A DNA stretch of 64,000 nucleotides from Gammaproteobacteria bacterium (GTDB taxonomy: Bacteria > Pseudomonadota > Gammaproteobacteria > Xanthomonadales > Wenzhouxiangellaceae). How positions within the stretch are numbered: the first letter of the stretch is position 1; the number at the start of each line of letters is the position of its first letter. The notes beneath the pieces were generated by a model. It did no database searches, was not told the DNA's origin, and worked only from the letters and a program-made list of their open reading frames with translations. Positions 47,204-57,569 of this stretch are shown in pieces. Made by a program: the position numbers and the translations under genes. The stretch lies in the NCBI GenBank assembly GCA_021772985.1, contig JAJFKX010000019.1, positions 248,001-312,000 on the forward strand. The letters run 5' to 3'.

Positions 47204-50047
47204 TTGAGCAAATCACTACAACAGCAATACCAGACATCTCACCTGGGTGGCACCAATGCTGCTTACGTTGAAGATCAGTTTGAACGTTGGCTGGCAGACC
47301 CCAAAGCTGTCACCGAACATTGGCAATCCCTGTTCACCGATTTGTCGGAGGGCCAGGAAGCCAGCCACGCAGACGTACTCGAGCATTTCAGCCAGCTTGC
47401 CAAAACCGGTCATTACCGGCTGACAGCAACTGGCTCAGCAGGCGCCGATCACAAACAGGCAGGTGTCTTAAAATTAATTAATGCCTTTCGCGTACGCGGG
47501 CATCAGCAGGCTCAGCTTGACCCACTACAGCTCAGCAGCCGGCCGGAAGTGCCTGATTTGCACCTGGCGGCGCATGACCTGGATGAAGGCGATCTGCAAC
47601 GCGAATTCGATAGTGGGTCACTGGCCGCACCCGATCGGATGCGCCTGGATAGCATCATTGAAATGCTGGAGCATGTTTATTGTCGCAGTATTGGCTCGGA
47701 ATACATGCACATTACCGACACCAATCAGCGCCGTTGGCTGCAACAACGGTTGGAAGGCAGCCGTGGTGATTTCACTCAGTCACCAGCCGTACAACTGCGT
47801 ATTTTGGAAAAATTGACAGCAGCTGAAGGTTTGGAGCGTTATTTACATACTAAGTATGTTGGTCAAAAACGCTTCTCCCTGGAAGGTGGCGACAGTTTGA
47901 TTCCGTTATTACACGAATTGGTCCTGCATTCCGGCAGTCAAGGCACAAAACAGGCAGTGATCGGTATGGCGCACCGGGGCCGGCTTAATGTGTTAACCAA
48001 CATTCTGGGCAAACCCAGCACACAATTATTTGCCGAATTTGATGGCACCGCCGGCAATGGTGATGGCGCCGGTGATGTGAAATACCATCTCGGTTACAGC
48101 GCTGATATCAACACCGAAGGTGGCCACCTGCACATGGCGCTGGCATTTAACCCCTCTCACCTTGAGATTGTGAACCCGGTTGTTGTGGGTTCCGCCCGTG
48201 CCCGGCAAGTCAAACACGATCAGGGTGAATTCGGTCATGTCTTGCCAATTCTGGTGCATGGTGATGCAGCAGTGGCTGGGCAAGGCGTGGTGATGGAACT
48301 GTTTAATATGTCACAGGCACGCGGTTTTGCGGTTGGCGGAACCTTGCATATTGTGGTTAATAATCAGGTCGGGTTTACTACTTCCAACCCACTGGATACA
48401 CGTTCCACATTGTACTGCACCGAAGTTGCCAAGATGGTGCAGGCACCGATTTTCCACGTTAATGCAGATGACCCGGAAGCAGTGGTATTCGTCACCAAGA
48501 TGGCCGAAGACTTCCGGTTGGAATTCCAAAAGGATGTGATTATCGATCTGGTTTGCTATCGCCGCCACGGTCACAACGAAGCCGATGAGCCCTCAGCCAC
48601 GCAACCCATCATGTATCAGGTAATCCGCAAGCTGGCGACCACCCGTGAGCAATTCGGACAACATCTGGCTAGTAACGGTGTGCTAACCGCTGATGACGTT
48701 AAACGTATGCAAACCGATTATCGCCAGCGCCTGGATGACGGCGAACCAGTGACTGAGGTCAACCATGCCATAACCAGTGGGAGCGACATCATCGACTGGC
48801 GGCCCTACCTGAATGGCAACTGGAGGGATACCACTGACACCACACTAAACCCCGAACAGGTGCAGCTAATAACCTCTAAAATGACCAGTTTACCTGATGG
48901 TTTCAAGCTACATGCCAGGGTGCAAAAAGTTGTTGATGACCGACGTAAGATGGGTGCCGGCGAATTACCGATGGACTGGGGCTTTGCTGAAAACGTTGCT
49001 TATGCCAGCTTGGTAGAGCAAGGCTATGGCCTGCGTCTGGTCGGCCAGGATTCTGGCCGCGGCACCTTTTTCCATCGGCATGCCATTTTGCATGACCAGA
49101 ATACTGGTCAATGCATACTACCGCTGGACTGGTTTACCGAGCATCAACATAACGTAACCGTGATCGATTCTTTGCTTTCAGAAGAAGCGGTAATGGGTTT
49201 TGAATACGGCTATGCCAGCACAGATCCGGATTCGCTGGTTGTCTGGGAAGCTCAATTTGGCGATTTTGCTAATGGCGCTCAAGTTGTGATCGATCAGTTC
49301 ATCACTTCCGGTGAAACCAAATGGGGGCGGCTATGTGGCCTGGTGCTGTTTTTGCCGCATGGCTATGAAGGTCAGGGGCCGGAACACTCTTCCGCCAGGC
49401 TGGAGCGTTTTATGCAGCTGTGCGCGCAGGATAATATTCAGGTATGCGTACCCAGTTTGCCGTCTCAGTTTTTCCATATGATACGTCGCCAGATGTTACG
49501 CCCGTACCGTAAACCATTGATAGTCATGACACCGAAGAGCCTGTTGCGACACAAGGCATCTGTATCCAGCTTGGATGAGCTGGCCAATGGTGGTTATCAA
49601 CTGGTGCTGGATGAGGTCAACAACAGTATCCAACCTGCCGCCGTTAAACGTTTGGTATTGTGCTCCGGCAAGGTTTATTTTGATTTGGCCGCCGGCAGAG
49701 CTGAACATGGCATTCAAGATATTGCCATATGCCGACTGGAACAACTGTATCCTTTTCCCAAGCAGGAAGTAGAGGCGTTGTTCCAGCGTTACGTACACAC
49801 CGAGGAGATTGTCTGGTGCCAGGAAGAACCACACAATCAGGGTGCATGGTATACCTTGCGTGATCGTCTACAGCGTTGTCTTCAGGATAATCAGCAACTA
49901 AGTTATGCTGGCCGCAGCGACTTGGCTTCGCCTGCGGTAGGTTATCCAAAACTGCACGCACAGGAACAGCGCGAGCTGGTCGAGTCGGCATTGAATGTTG
50001 CTGCTTCAACGCAATCTATAGATATCGGCCAAGCGTCCAATCAATAA
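47204..50047 (+). CDS. sucA: 2-oxoglutarate dehydrogenase E1 component
   Basis: A 947-residue thiamine-diphosphate enzyme of standard length. The N-terminal E2-binding peptide (YVEDQFERWLADP) is followed by the catalytic parts: IGMAHRGRLNVL, DVKYHLGYS, FNPSHLEIVNPVVVGS, VCYRRHGHNEADEPS and QDSGRGTFFHRHA. It decarboxylates 2-oxoglutarate and loads succinyl onto SucB. The start appears to be a TTG at 47204, since no ATG or GTG occurs before the conserved N-terminus and no strong ribosome binding site is visible. Confidence 0.96.
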   Translation: MSKSLQQQYQTSHLGGTNAAYVEDQFERWLADPKAVTEHWQSLFTDLSEGQEASHADVLEHFSQLAKTGHYRLTATGSAGADHKQAGVLKLINAFRVRGHQQAQLDPLQLSSRPEVPDLHLAAHDLDEGDLQREFDSGSLAAPDRMRLDSIIEMLEHVYCRSIGSEYMHITDTNQRRWLQQRLEGSRGDFTQSPAVQLRILEKLTAAEGLERYLHTKYVGQKRFSLEGGDSLIPLLHELVLHSGSQGTKQAVIGMAHRGRLNVLTNILGKPSTQLFAEFDGTAGNGDGAGDVKYHLGYSADINTEGGHLHMALAFNPSHLEIVNPVVVGSARARQVKHDQGEFGHVLPILVHGDAAVAGQGVVMELFNMSQARGFAVGGTLHIVVNNQVGFTTSNPLDTRSTLYCTEVAKMVQAPIFHVNADDPEAVVFVTKMAEDFRLEFQKDVIIDLVCYRRHGHNEADEPSATQPIMYQVIRKLATTREQFGQHLASNGVLTADDVKRMQTDYRQRLDDGEPVTEVNHAITSGSDIIDWRPYLNGNWRDTTDTTLNPEQVQLITSKMTSLPDGFKLHARVQKVVDDRRKMGAGELPMDWGFAENVAYASLVEQGYGLRLVGQDSGRGTFFHRHAILHDQNTGQCILPLDWFTEHQHNVTVIDSLLSEEAVMGFEYGYASTDPDSLVVWEAQFGDFANGAQVVIDQFITSGETKWGRLCGLVLFLPHGYEGQGPEHSSARLERFMQLCAQDNIQVCVPSLPSQFFHMIRRQMLRPYRKPLIVMTPKSLLRHKASVSSLDELANGGYQLVLDEVNNSIQPAAVKRLVLCSGKVYFDLAAGRAEHGIQDIAICRLEQLYPFPKQEVEALFQRYVHTEEIVWCQEEPHNQGAWYTLRDRLQRCLQDNQQLSYAGRSDLASPAVGYPKLHAQEQRELVESALNVAASTQSIDIGQASNQ

Positions 50048-50091
50048 CTTTTCTATAACCGTACTACGATAATTTTTGGAGTAGGCAAGTA

Positions 50092-51264
50092 ATGAGCATT
50101 GAAGTCAAAGTTCCGGCGCTGCCGGAATCGGTAAGTGACGCAGTAGTCGCCACCTGGCATAAACAGGTTGGTGATATCGTCAGGCGTGATGAGAATATCG
50201 TTGACCTGGAGACCGATAAGGTGGTGCTGGAAGTCCCTTCGCCGGTAGATGGTGTAATCCAGGCGATCAGCCAGGAAGCCGGAGCCACCGTGACCAGTGG
50301 TGAAACCCTTGCATTGTTGGAAGCGCGGGAAATTGAAGAGTCTGATGACAGCCCGGTCAATGAAGCTTCAAATGACTCACCAGATGGGCAAACCAGCGCC
50401 CAGAAACCAGTCAACCAGCCACAGCCTGCTAATCCGGATCTGCCTCCGGCGGCACGTAAACTGGCGGCAGAGAACAATGTTGATACCAGTCAGGTAACAG
50501 CTAGTGGCCGCGGAGGACGTATTACCAAAGTGGATATCATGGAACATCTGCAAGCCGGTGGTCCTCGCCCTGAGGAGCGTGTCAAAATGACTCGCCTGCG
50601 CAACCGGATTGCCGAACGCATGAAGGAAGCACAGAACACTGCCGCAATTCTTACTTCATTCAACGAAGTCAATTTACAGGCTGTTAAGGATTTGCGTGCC
50701 CGTTACAAGGAGGATTTCGAAAAAGCCCATGGTGTGCGCCTGGGTTTTATGTCATTTTTTATCAAAGCCTGCTGTGAGGCCCTACAGAAACAACCGATTG
50801 TGAATGCCTCGGTGGAAGGTGAAGACATTGTTTATCACGGATTCCAGGATATTGGTGTAGCAGTATCAATCGATCGTGGTCTGGTAGTCCCGGTATTGCG
50901 TAATGCACATTTGATGTCGCTGGCCAATATCGAAGAACAAATTCGCAGCTACGCTCAACAGGCTCGTGACGGCAGTCTGGCAATTGAAGATTTACAAGGC
51001 GGTACTTTCACAGTCACCAATGGTGGAGTATTCGGTTCATTGTTGTCGACCCCGTTAATCAATCCACCACAAAGCGCTATTTTAGGCATGCACACCATCA
51101 AAGAACGCCCGGTGGTCGAAAACGGCGAAATCGTCGCCCGCCCGATGATGTATATCGCGCTGAGCTACGATCATCGCATTATTGATGGTAAGGACGCAGT
51201 ACAGTTTTTGGTAAGCGTCAAGGAAGCCCTGGAAGATCCAGCACGTATGTTGCTGGGCTTGTAA
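50092..51264 (+). CDS. sucB: Dihydrolipoyl succinyltransferase (2-oxoglutarate dehydrogenase E2)
   Basis: A 390-residue E2 with one lipoyl domain (Lys43 in [10 protein letters not shown] is lipoylated), an acidic linker, the peripheral-subunit-binding domain ([14 protein letters not shown]) and the catalytic domain ending in [13 protein letters not shown] with the active-site His. GGAG lies 10 bases before its ATG. It transfers succinyl to CoA and forms the core of the complex. Confidence 0.97.
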   Translation: MSIEVKVPALPESVSDAVVATWHKQVGDIVRRDENIVDLETDKVVLEVPSPVDGVIQAISQEAGATVTSGETLALLEAREIEESDDSPVNEASNDSPDGQTSAQKPVNQPQPANPDLPPAARKLAAENNVDTSQVTASGRGGRITKVDIMEHLQAGGPRPEERVKMTRLRNRIAERMKEAQNTAAILTSFNEVNLQAVKDLRARYKEDFEKAHGVRLGFMSFFIKACCEALQKQPIVNASVEGEDIVYHGFQDIGVAVSIDRGLVVPVLRNAHLMSLANIEEQIRSYAQQARDGSLAIEDLQGGTFTVTNGGVFGSLLSTPLINPPQSAILGMHTIKERPVVENGEIVARPMMYIALSYDHRIIDGKDAVQFLVSVKEALEDPARMLLGL

Positions 51265-51288
51265 AAACAACCTATTAGGAATATTTGA

Positions 51289-52716
51289 ATGAGCGACCAT
51301 TTCGATGTCATTGTAATTGGTGCAGGCCCAGCTGGTTACGTGGCTGCTATTCGTGCTGCTCAACTGGGCCTGAAAACTGCTTGTATTGACGAGCGCCTGG
51401 GTAAAGACGGCAAACCCGCACCCGGCGGCGCTTGTTTGAATGTCGGCTGTATCCCCTCCAAAGCTCTACTGGATTCCAGTAAGCACTACCATCATGTGCA
51501 GCATCAGTATGCAGCACACGGCATTAACGTGTCCGGCCCGGTCAGCATGGATGTCGATACCATGCTCGCACGCAAGGATAAAATCGTTAAACAGCTGACT
51601 GGCGGGGTAAAACAATTACTTAAGACCAATCAGGTCGAATTTTTCTGTGGTCGCGGTAAATTACTGCCAGAGCGTCAGGTACTGATTACGGATGCCGACA
51701 ACCAACAGCAGCAGCTTAGCGGCGAACATATTATTCTTGCCTCTGGCTCCATACCGATAGCAATTCCCAACGTTGAATACGATGGTCAGTATATTGTCGA
51801 CAACGAAGGTGCTTTGGAATTTGCCCAGGTGCCGCAACGGCTTGGGGTAATTGGTGCCGGCGTTATCGGGCTGGAATTGGGCAGTGTATGGAAAAGACTG
51901 GGCTCGGAAGTGATTTTACTCGAGGCCTTGGATGAACTATTGGCCGCAGCGGACCAGGATATCGCTAAAACCGCTGGCCGCGAATTTAAGAAACAAGGCA
52001 TGAACATTCGCTTGAGTACCCTGGTACAGGGTGCTCAAGTTATCAATGGCGAAGTCATCGTTAAGCTGGAAACCAAAGATGGAGAAGAATCCATTACCGT
52101 AGATCGGCTACTGGTGGCAGTTGGTCGCCGGGCCAACACAACGGATCTGCTGGCTGATGATACCGGGGTTAGTATTAACCAAAGAGGCCAAATCGAAGTT
52201 GACGAGCATTGCCGCACCAGCGCTGAAAATATCTGGGCAATCGGTGATGCGGTCCGCGGACCAATGCTGGCCCATAAAGGTTCGGAAGAAGGTATCGCAG
52301 TGGCCGAAACCATTGCCGGCCAGGCTGGCCATGTCAATCTGGAAACTGTGCCCTGGGTTATATATACCGATCCGGAGATTGCCTGGGTCGGCAAAACCGA
52401 GCAGGAACTGCAGCAAGCCGGTGTCGCCTACAACAGCGGTAGTTTCCCGTTCGCCGCCACCGGTCGAGGCTTGGCCATGGGTGATGCCAGCGGCATGGTC
52501 AAATTACTGGCTGATGCTGAAACAGACCGCTTGCTGGGTGCCCACATTATCGGACCCAATGCTTCAGAATTGATCGCGGAGTGCGTAGTAACCATGGAGT
52601 TTGCCGGCTGTGCTGAAGATTTGGCGCGGATAGTACATGCACACCCAACGCTATCAGAGGCTGTGCATGAAGCTGCTTTGAATGCAGACAAGCGCGCCAT
52701 TCACCGGGCCAACTAA
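51289..52716 (+). CDS. lpd: Dihydrolipoyl dehydrogenase (E3)
   Basis: A 475-residue FAD flavoprotein. GAGPAGYVAAIRAAQLG binds FAD, Cys49 and Cys54 (GGACLNVGCIPSK) are the redox disulfide, GAGVIGLELGSV binds NAD, and HAHPTLSEAVHEA carries the catalytic His. Being third in the suc operon, it supplies E3 for this complex and perhaps for others. Confidence 0.97.
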   Translation: MSDHFDVIVIGAGPAGYVAAIRAAQLGLKTACIDERLGKDGKPAPGGACLNVGCIPSKALLDSSKHYHHVQHQYAAHGINVSGPVSMDVDTMLARKDKIVKQLTGGVKQLLKTNQVEFFCGRGKLLPERQVLITDADNQQQQLSGEHIILASGSIPIAIPNVEYDGQYIVDNEGALEFAQVPQRLGVIGAGVIGLELGSVWKRLGSEVILLEALDELLAAADQDIAKTAGREFKKQGMNIRLSTLVQGAQVINGEVIVKLETKDGEESITVDRLLVAVGRRANTTDLLADDTGVSINQRGQIEVDEHCRTSAENIWAIGDAVRGPMLAHKGSEEGIAVAETIAGQAGHVNLETVPWVIYTDPEIAWVGKTEQELQQAGVAYNSGSFPFAATGRGLAMGDASGMVKLLADAETDRLLGAHIIGPNASELIAECVVTMEFAGCAEDLARIVHAHPTLSEAVHEAALNADKRAIHRAN

Positions 52717-52749
52717 TCCCGGGATAATTTTGGAATAGGCTGGCAACAG

Positions 52750-53436
52750 ATGTCTGTCAGCCACCGCTCGAACTTGCCTGAACAGCAGCCCAGACTAGTG
52801 CTATTTGATTTTGACGGGACACTGATCAGTGGTGACAATGGTACCCGCATGATTGTCGAATTTGCCCGCAGCCGTGGCTGGCCACTGATCACTTCCATAT
52901 TGTGTACGCCAATTATTCTGCCACTGCTGCTGTTTCCACCGACCAAACGATTGGGTGCTTCCATGTACTTATGGCTCAGCACTGTCGGGATGGGCAAAAA
53001 CCAAATCAACCGGTGTCTGAAACGCTTGGCTGCTGTTACCGCCGGCAACCCTCAACATTATCGAATTGAACCGGCCTGGGAACGTTTGCAGCAGCATCTG
53101 CAAGCAGGCGATAAAGTGGTCGTGATTACCGGTTGTTGGGAAAAAATGGCTAAAAAAACGCTTAAAGCCATGGGGCTGAATGGCGTTACAGTGATTGGCA
53201 GCCGTAAACAACGGTGGTTAGGTGGTTACATCAGCAATCCGCATTGTTATGGCAAAAACAAAGTTCACTGCCTGGCCAGCCAAAACATTACCCCACCGTG
53301 GACATATGCATATACCGATTCTGTTTCCGATCGCCATCTGCTGCGACTGGCTGACAAACCGGTATTGGTCAGACCATCCCTTTACAGCCTTATCCGGGTC
53401 AAATCCATATTCGGAAATATCGAGGTGATCAAATGA
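52750..53436 (+). CDS. HAD-IB phosphatase, PgpC (YfhB)-like
   Basis: A 228-residue HAD hydrolase. FDFDGTL (Asp20 nucleophile, Asp22) is motif I, V-I-T-G-C-W is motif II, and the C-terminal Y-T-D-S-V-S-D-R-H-L-L is motif III/IV. A hydrophobic cap segment (PLITSILCTPIILPLLLFPP) and the G-G-Y...G-K-N-K-V pattern match phosphatidylglycerophosphatase C rather than phosphoserine phosphatase. If so it makes phosphatidylglycerol at the inner membrane. The assignment comes from recalled similarity only. Confidence 0.7.
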   Translation: MSVSHRSNLPEQQPRLVLFDFDGTLISGDNGTRMIVEFARSRGWPLITSILCTPIILPLLLFPPTKRLGASMYLWLSTVGMGKNQINRCLKRLAAVTAGNPQHYRIEPAWERLQQHLQAGDKVVVITGCWEKMAKKTLKAMGLNGVTVIGSRKQRWLGGYISNPHCYGKNKVHCLASQNITPPWTYAYTDSVSDRHLLRLADKPVLVRPSLYSLIRVKSIFGNIEVIK

Positions 53437-53517
53437 TCACAAACCCGGTCTCCCTGTATACTGAACCTTATTCTTATATGCGGTCACAGAAACTGACCAG
53501 TATTTCATGGAAGTTTT

Positions 53518-54525
53518 ATGCACACTGAAACACAATCCAAAGTTTCGTCGATTGCTATCTCAACAGCGGCTGACTCACAAGACCTGACATCACAGCAACA
53601 GTTGCTTAACGAATTAGGCAAAGCCATCGCTCAGGTCAACCGAATCGTGCTCGGACATCCTGATGCGGTACGGTTGGCGTTTTGCAGCCTGCTGGCCGGC
53701 GGGCATGTATTGGTAGAGGATTTACCCGGTGTCGGTAAAACCACCTTGGCTAATGCCTTAGCCTGCACCCTGGGTCTGGAGTTTCGCCGTATCCAATTCA
53801 CCAGCGATCTATTGCCGGCGGACGTTGTCGGTATATCAGTATACAGCCAGACCAATGAGCGTTTTGCATTTCAGCCTGGCCCGATTTTCAGTCAAATTGT
53901 ATTGGCTGATGAAATTAATCGAGCTCCACCTAGAACCCAAAGCGCGTTGCTGGAAGCAATGTCTGAAGAGCATATCACCGTCGATGGCAAGCAGCGTGAA
54001 TTGCCACGGCCGTTTTTTGTGATCGCTACACAGAACCCGGTAGACCTGGCCGGCACATGGTTATTGCCGGATTCGCAATTGGATCGCTTTTTACTGAAAA
54101 TAAAACTGGGTTACCCACCGGCACAAGCTGAACGCATGCTGTTGGAACAACCTGACCGGCAAACATTTCTAACCTCTGCCGAACCAATCTTAAATACCGA
54201 CAAACTGCAAACTTTGATTCAGCGCGCCAATCAAGTACATGCCAGTGGTGCATTATTGGACTATATTCAGGCCTTGCTTTCAGCCAGCCGTCAACATGCG
54301 CAAATCAGTGTTGGCTTGAGTCCGCGTGCCGGCCTGGCATTGCTACGCGCCAGCCGTGCATATGCGCTGCTGCATCATCGCCAGCATATTTTGCCGGAAG
54401 ATGTACAGGCAGTGTTTGTAGCATTGGCTGGTCATCGAGTTAAGATCATAGAACAACACAGTGAGCAAACACCCGACCCCAGTCAAATTGCGCAGGACAT
54501 CCTGCATGCAACCGCAGTACCCTGA
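53518..54525 (+). CDS. MoxR-family AAA+ ATPase
   Basis: A 335-residue ATPase. Walker A DLPGVGKTTLA (68-78), Walker B IVLADEINRAPPRTQSALLEAM, and sensor 1 VIATQNPVDLAGTW identify the MoxR group. These act as chaperones with von Willebrand A or DUF58 partners. GGAAG lies 4 bases before the ATG. First gene of the MoxR-DUF58-transglutaminase operon. Confidence 0.92.
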   Translation: MHTETQSKVSSIAISTAADSQDLTSQQQLLNELGKAIAQVNRIVLGHPDAVRLAFCSLLAGGHVLVEDLPGVGKTTLANALACTLGLEFRRIQFTSDLLPADVVGISVYSQTNERFAFQPGPIFSQIVLADEINRAPPRTQSALLEAMSEEHITVDGKQRELPRPFFVIATQNPVDLAGTWLLPDSQLDRFLLKIKLGYPPAQAERMLLEQPDRQTFLTSAEPILNTDKLQTLIQRANQVHASGALLDYIQALLSASRQHAQISVGLSPRAGLALLRASRAYALLHHRQHILPEDVQAVFVALAGHRVKIIEQHSEQTPDPSQIAQDILHATAVP

Positions 54526-54548
54526 ACTGGTATAAAACCGAAGAATTA

Positions 54549-55544
54549 ATGCAACGTTCGGCTTTATCGCGATTCAGTCCGTTTAACTGGATCGTCCGGC
54601 AACCACGTTTTGAACGCTGGTTACAAAAACGCGGACCACTGGCACCGCCATTTCGGATCGCTTACCGGCAGGTTTATATTTTGCCGACACGCTTTGGAAT
54701 AATTTTTGCAATTCTACTGACTGCAATGTTGTTAGGGGCTTTGAACTATAACAATAATGCAGCACTATTACTGGCCTTTATGTTGGCCACAGCTGCCCAA
54801 CTGTCGACATTCCGGACCTGGCGAAATTTATCCGGTCTGGATGTCGGCACTATCCATACAAAACCTGTGTTTGTCGGGGATCAAGCCCTGTTCCGATTGA
54901 ATTTGTATGAACGTCAGGGTTTTGAACGGCCAATTCTGGAACTGGACAGCGGACGCCAGGACATCAACGATACTGGGATAAACCTGAGCTTAGCTGCAGA
55001 ACAAAGCGGTATGCTAGAAATCCCGGTACAAACAAGCCGCAGAGGCTGGCTGGAATGCCCACGGCTACGCTTAAGCACTATATATCCGCTAGGCCTGTTC
55101 CGTGCCTGGTCCTGGATTCATCCACAGCAACGCTGTCTGGTCTACCCACAACTGTTGGATAACCCACCACCATTGCCCAGCCCCAGTACGGGTGATGGCA
55201 AACGCAACCTGCAGCCGGAACCTGATGCTGATTTTGCGGGCCTGCGGGAGTATCGACCGGGCGACCATCTCAAGGAGATTGCCTGGAAAGCCACTGCACG
55301 CATGAATAAACTGATCAGTCGTGAAGAACCGCCAACCGCTTACAGTGAGTTATTGTTTAAGTTGCCTCAGACCGGCAGTCAGGATATTGAACAGGCCTTG
55401 CGTATATTAGCCAGCTGGGTGGTACTCGCCGAGCAGCGTGGGTTTCGCTACGGATTATCATTGCCGGCAGTTGAATTAACCCCGGATACCGGTGCCGGGC
55501 ACAGGCATCAATGTTTACGGGCTTTGGCATTATGGCAAAACTGA
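54549..55544 (+). CDS. DUF58 protein with two membrane helices
   Basis: A 331-residue protein. A pair of helices near residues 46-85 (FGIIFAILLTAMLLGALNYN and following) precedes a central domain and the DUF58 signature E-Y-R-P-G-D-H-L-K-E-I-A-W-K-A-T-A-R (about 235-252). The family usually pairs with MoxR. The precise function is unknown. It overlaps the next gene. Confidence 0.88.
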   Translation: MQRSALSRFSPFNWIVRQPRFERWLQKRGPLAPPFRIAYRQVYILPTRFGIIFAILLTAMLLGALNYNNNAALLLAFMLATAAQLSTFRTWRNLSGLDVGTIHTKPVFVGDQALFRLNLYERQGFERPILELDSGRQDINDTGINLSLAAEQSGMLEIPVQTSRRGWLECPRLRLSTIYPLGLFRAWSWIHPQQRCLVYPQLLDNPPPLPSPSTGDGKRNLQPEPDADFAGLREYRPGDHLKEIAWKATARMNKLISREEPPTAYSELLFKLPQTGSQDIEQALRILASWVVLAEQRGFRYGLSLPAVELTPDTGAGHRHQCLRALALWQN

Positions 55545-57508
55545 CAAAACGCCGACCATTGGTACAACGCTCTGTAGTGTTATGGGTAATGGCAACCGCA
55601 CTGTTTGCCATTTTGCCACATCTGACACGCATGCCAATATTGCTGTCAGCTGCATTAATCGCTATTACCGGTTGGCGAGTCAGCCGTTTTTACCGTAATC
55701 CACATTGGCTGTTACGGACCATTACCGTACTTTGCGCCGTATTTATTATCTCCTGGCTATATGAAGGGTTATGGGGCCGCTTGCCAGGCAGCCAATTATT
55801 GTGCTGCATGCTGGTACTTAAGTGTTTAGAACTGAACCGTAGCCGTGATGCCATGCTAATGGTCAGTTTGAGTTTTTTCGTGGTCGCTACCTGGTTTTTA
55901 TTTTCTCAATCACCTTTGACTTTCGTTTATCTGGTCACTGCCACCTGGTTGGGATTAACTACCATGATTGTCATCAATCGCGGCGGAACTGAACAATCAG
56001 AAATACGCTCGATGTTTGTTCAGGGTGCGCGACTCGCCATTCCTGCTGTGCCATTGGCATTAGCGATGTTTTTCCTATTCCCACGATTATCCGTTCCATT
56101 ATGGGGCATTCAGGGTGGTGAACTGGAAGGTGTCTCCGGATTATCAAACAGCATGTCTCCAGGCGACATCAGCAACTTATTCATTGATGATGGACCTGCT
56201 TTCCGGGTAACTTTCAGCGATCCCCAGCCATCACAATCAGAACTGTACTGGCGCGGGCCGGTACTGACGCGCTTTGATGGCAAACGCTGGACGCAGAGTA
56301 TTTACAGCAGTGTTGTTACCCAAATAAAACCTGAGCGGGAAAATGCTGATCTCAGCTACGAAATTGAATTGGAACCGCACCGACGACAGTGGCTGTTCGC
56401 ACTTGATTATCCAGCCATTTACCCTGGTGACAGTCGCCTCGGTCTTGATTATCAACTGCGAAGTATTCGACCGGTAAGCAATGTCAGACGTTACCAGATC
56501 AGTTCTGATACCAGTTTTCGCGACAACCGGGCTCTCAATTCGACCTTGCTCAATGAATCCTTACGAATTCCAGATCATGTCGGCCGTCGAGCACGACGTC
56601 TGGTAGCTGAATGGCAGGCACAGGATGATTCTACCAATGCCATTATGCAACGGGCATTACACCACTTCCGGGATAACCCTTTTTTCTACCGCTTGGATGC
56701 TTTACCTTTGCTGGATGACCCAATCGATGAATTCCTGTTTGATTCGAAGGTCGGCTATTGTGAACACTACGCCAGTGCCTTTACGTTTTTGATGCGGGCT
56801 GCGGGAATTCCGGCACGAGTAGTTACCGGATATCAGGGCGGCTTTGATAATGGAGAATATTTTCTTGTTAGACAATCCGATGCGCATGCCTGGGCTGAGG
56901 TCTGGCTGGATGACGAACATGGCTGGACCCGGGTTGATCCAACTTCCTGGGTAGCGCCCAACCGGGTACAACAAGGCTCACGAGCAGTGGTCGATGTGCC
57001 CAACTGGTTACATGCACCATGGCTGGTTGATATGCGTAACCAGGTGGATAAAATTCGTCATTGGTGGAATAAAAATATTGTCAGTTTTAATGCAAATCGT
57101 CAAAGTCGATTATTGCAGCCATGGGGTATTGAGCGGGTTGATCAGCGGCAATTACTGCTACTGCTGATTGTATTGTCAGTGATTATCAGCGCAATCGTTT
57201 TCTGGTGGTACCGTCGAGTAGACCACATTCAACATGTTGACCCAGTGGTCCGGGCTTATCACAAACTACTGCATCGCTTGCGGCATGCCGGTATTGATAC
57301 GCCGATCCACGCCGGACCACAAACTGTGATGCAAAAAGTCATTGCTTACTGCCCGGACATCCGCCAGCAGGTTGAGAATCTGTTCAATCGTTATATTCAT
57401 CATCGTTATGCAGCACCTAACATATCCGTTGAAGAGCAACCCCAACAATCGAATCGGTTGGCGTTGGCACGTAGATTAAATTCTTTCAAATTACCAAAAA
57501 GACGTTGA
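55532..57508 (+). CDS. DUF3488/TgpA-type membrane transglutaminase-like protein
   Basis: A protein of about 658 residues. Five or six N-terminal helices (DUF3488) precede a periplasmic transglutaminase-like domain: the nucleophilic Cys in KVGYCEHYASAF, His in SDAHAWAEVW and Asp in WTRVDPT form the triad. One more helix near 560-580 and a cytoplasmic DUF4129-like tail follow. Pseudomonas TgpA of this type is essential. The ATG at 55532 is preferred, overlapping the DUF58 stop by 13 bases; an in-frame ATG at 55511 is possible. It completes the MoxR operon. Confidence 0.88.
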   Translation: MAKLTKRRPLVQRSVVLWVMATALFAILPHLTRMPILLSAALIAITGWRVSRFYRNPHWLLRTITVLCAVFIISWLYEGLWGRLPGSQLLCCMLVLKCLELNRSRDAMLMVSLSFFVVATWFLFSQSPLTFVYLVTATWLGLTTMIVINRGGTEQSEIRSMFVQGARLAIPAVPLALAMFFLFPRLSVPLWGIQGGELEGVSGLSNSMSPGDISNLFIDDGPAFRVTFSDPQPSQSELYWRGPVLTRFDGKRWTQSIYSSVVTQIKPERENADLSYEIELEPHRRQWLFALDYPAIYPGDSRLGLDYQLRSIRPVSNVRRYQISSDTSFRDNRALNSTLLNESLRIPDHVGRRARRLVAEWQAQDDSTNAIMQRALHHFRDNPFFYRLDALPLLDDPIDEFLFDSKVGYCEHYASAFTFLMRAAGIPARVVTGYQGGFDNGEYFLVRQSDAHAWAEVWLDDEHGWTRVDPTSWVAPNRVQQGSRAVVDVPNWLHAPWLVDMRNQVDKIRHWWNKNIVSFNANRQSRLLQPWGIERVDQRQLLLLLIVLSVIISAIVFWWYRRVDHIQHVDPVVRAYHKLLHRLRHAGIDTPIHAGPQTVMQKVIAYCPDIRQQVENLFNRYIHHRYAAPNISVEEQPQQSNRLALARRLNSFKLPKRR

Positions 57509-57534
57509 CCCAAGCCAAGCACAGGTTTGTCTTT

Positions 57535-57540
57535 TATAAT
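57535..57540 (+). promoter_or_regulatory. Possible -10 of acuI
   Basis: A perfect TATAAT lies 30 bases before the acuI ATG, in the only intergenic space available (61 bases). No matching -35 is seen. Confidence 0.35.
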
Positions 57541-57569
57541 TCCACTTAACAAAAACAGCAGAGACATCC

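Noticed and set aside
53425-53440. Small palindrome GTGATC-AAAT-GATCAC at the end of the PgpC-like gene
   Set aside because: Short, overlaps the stop codon and has no T-run; probably chance.
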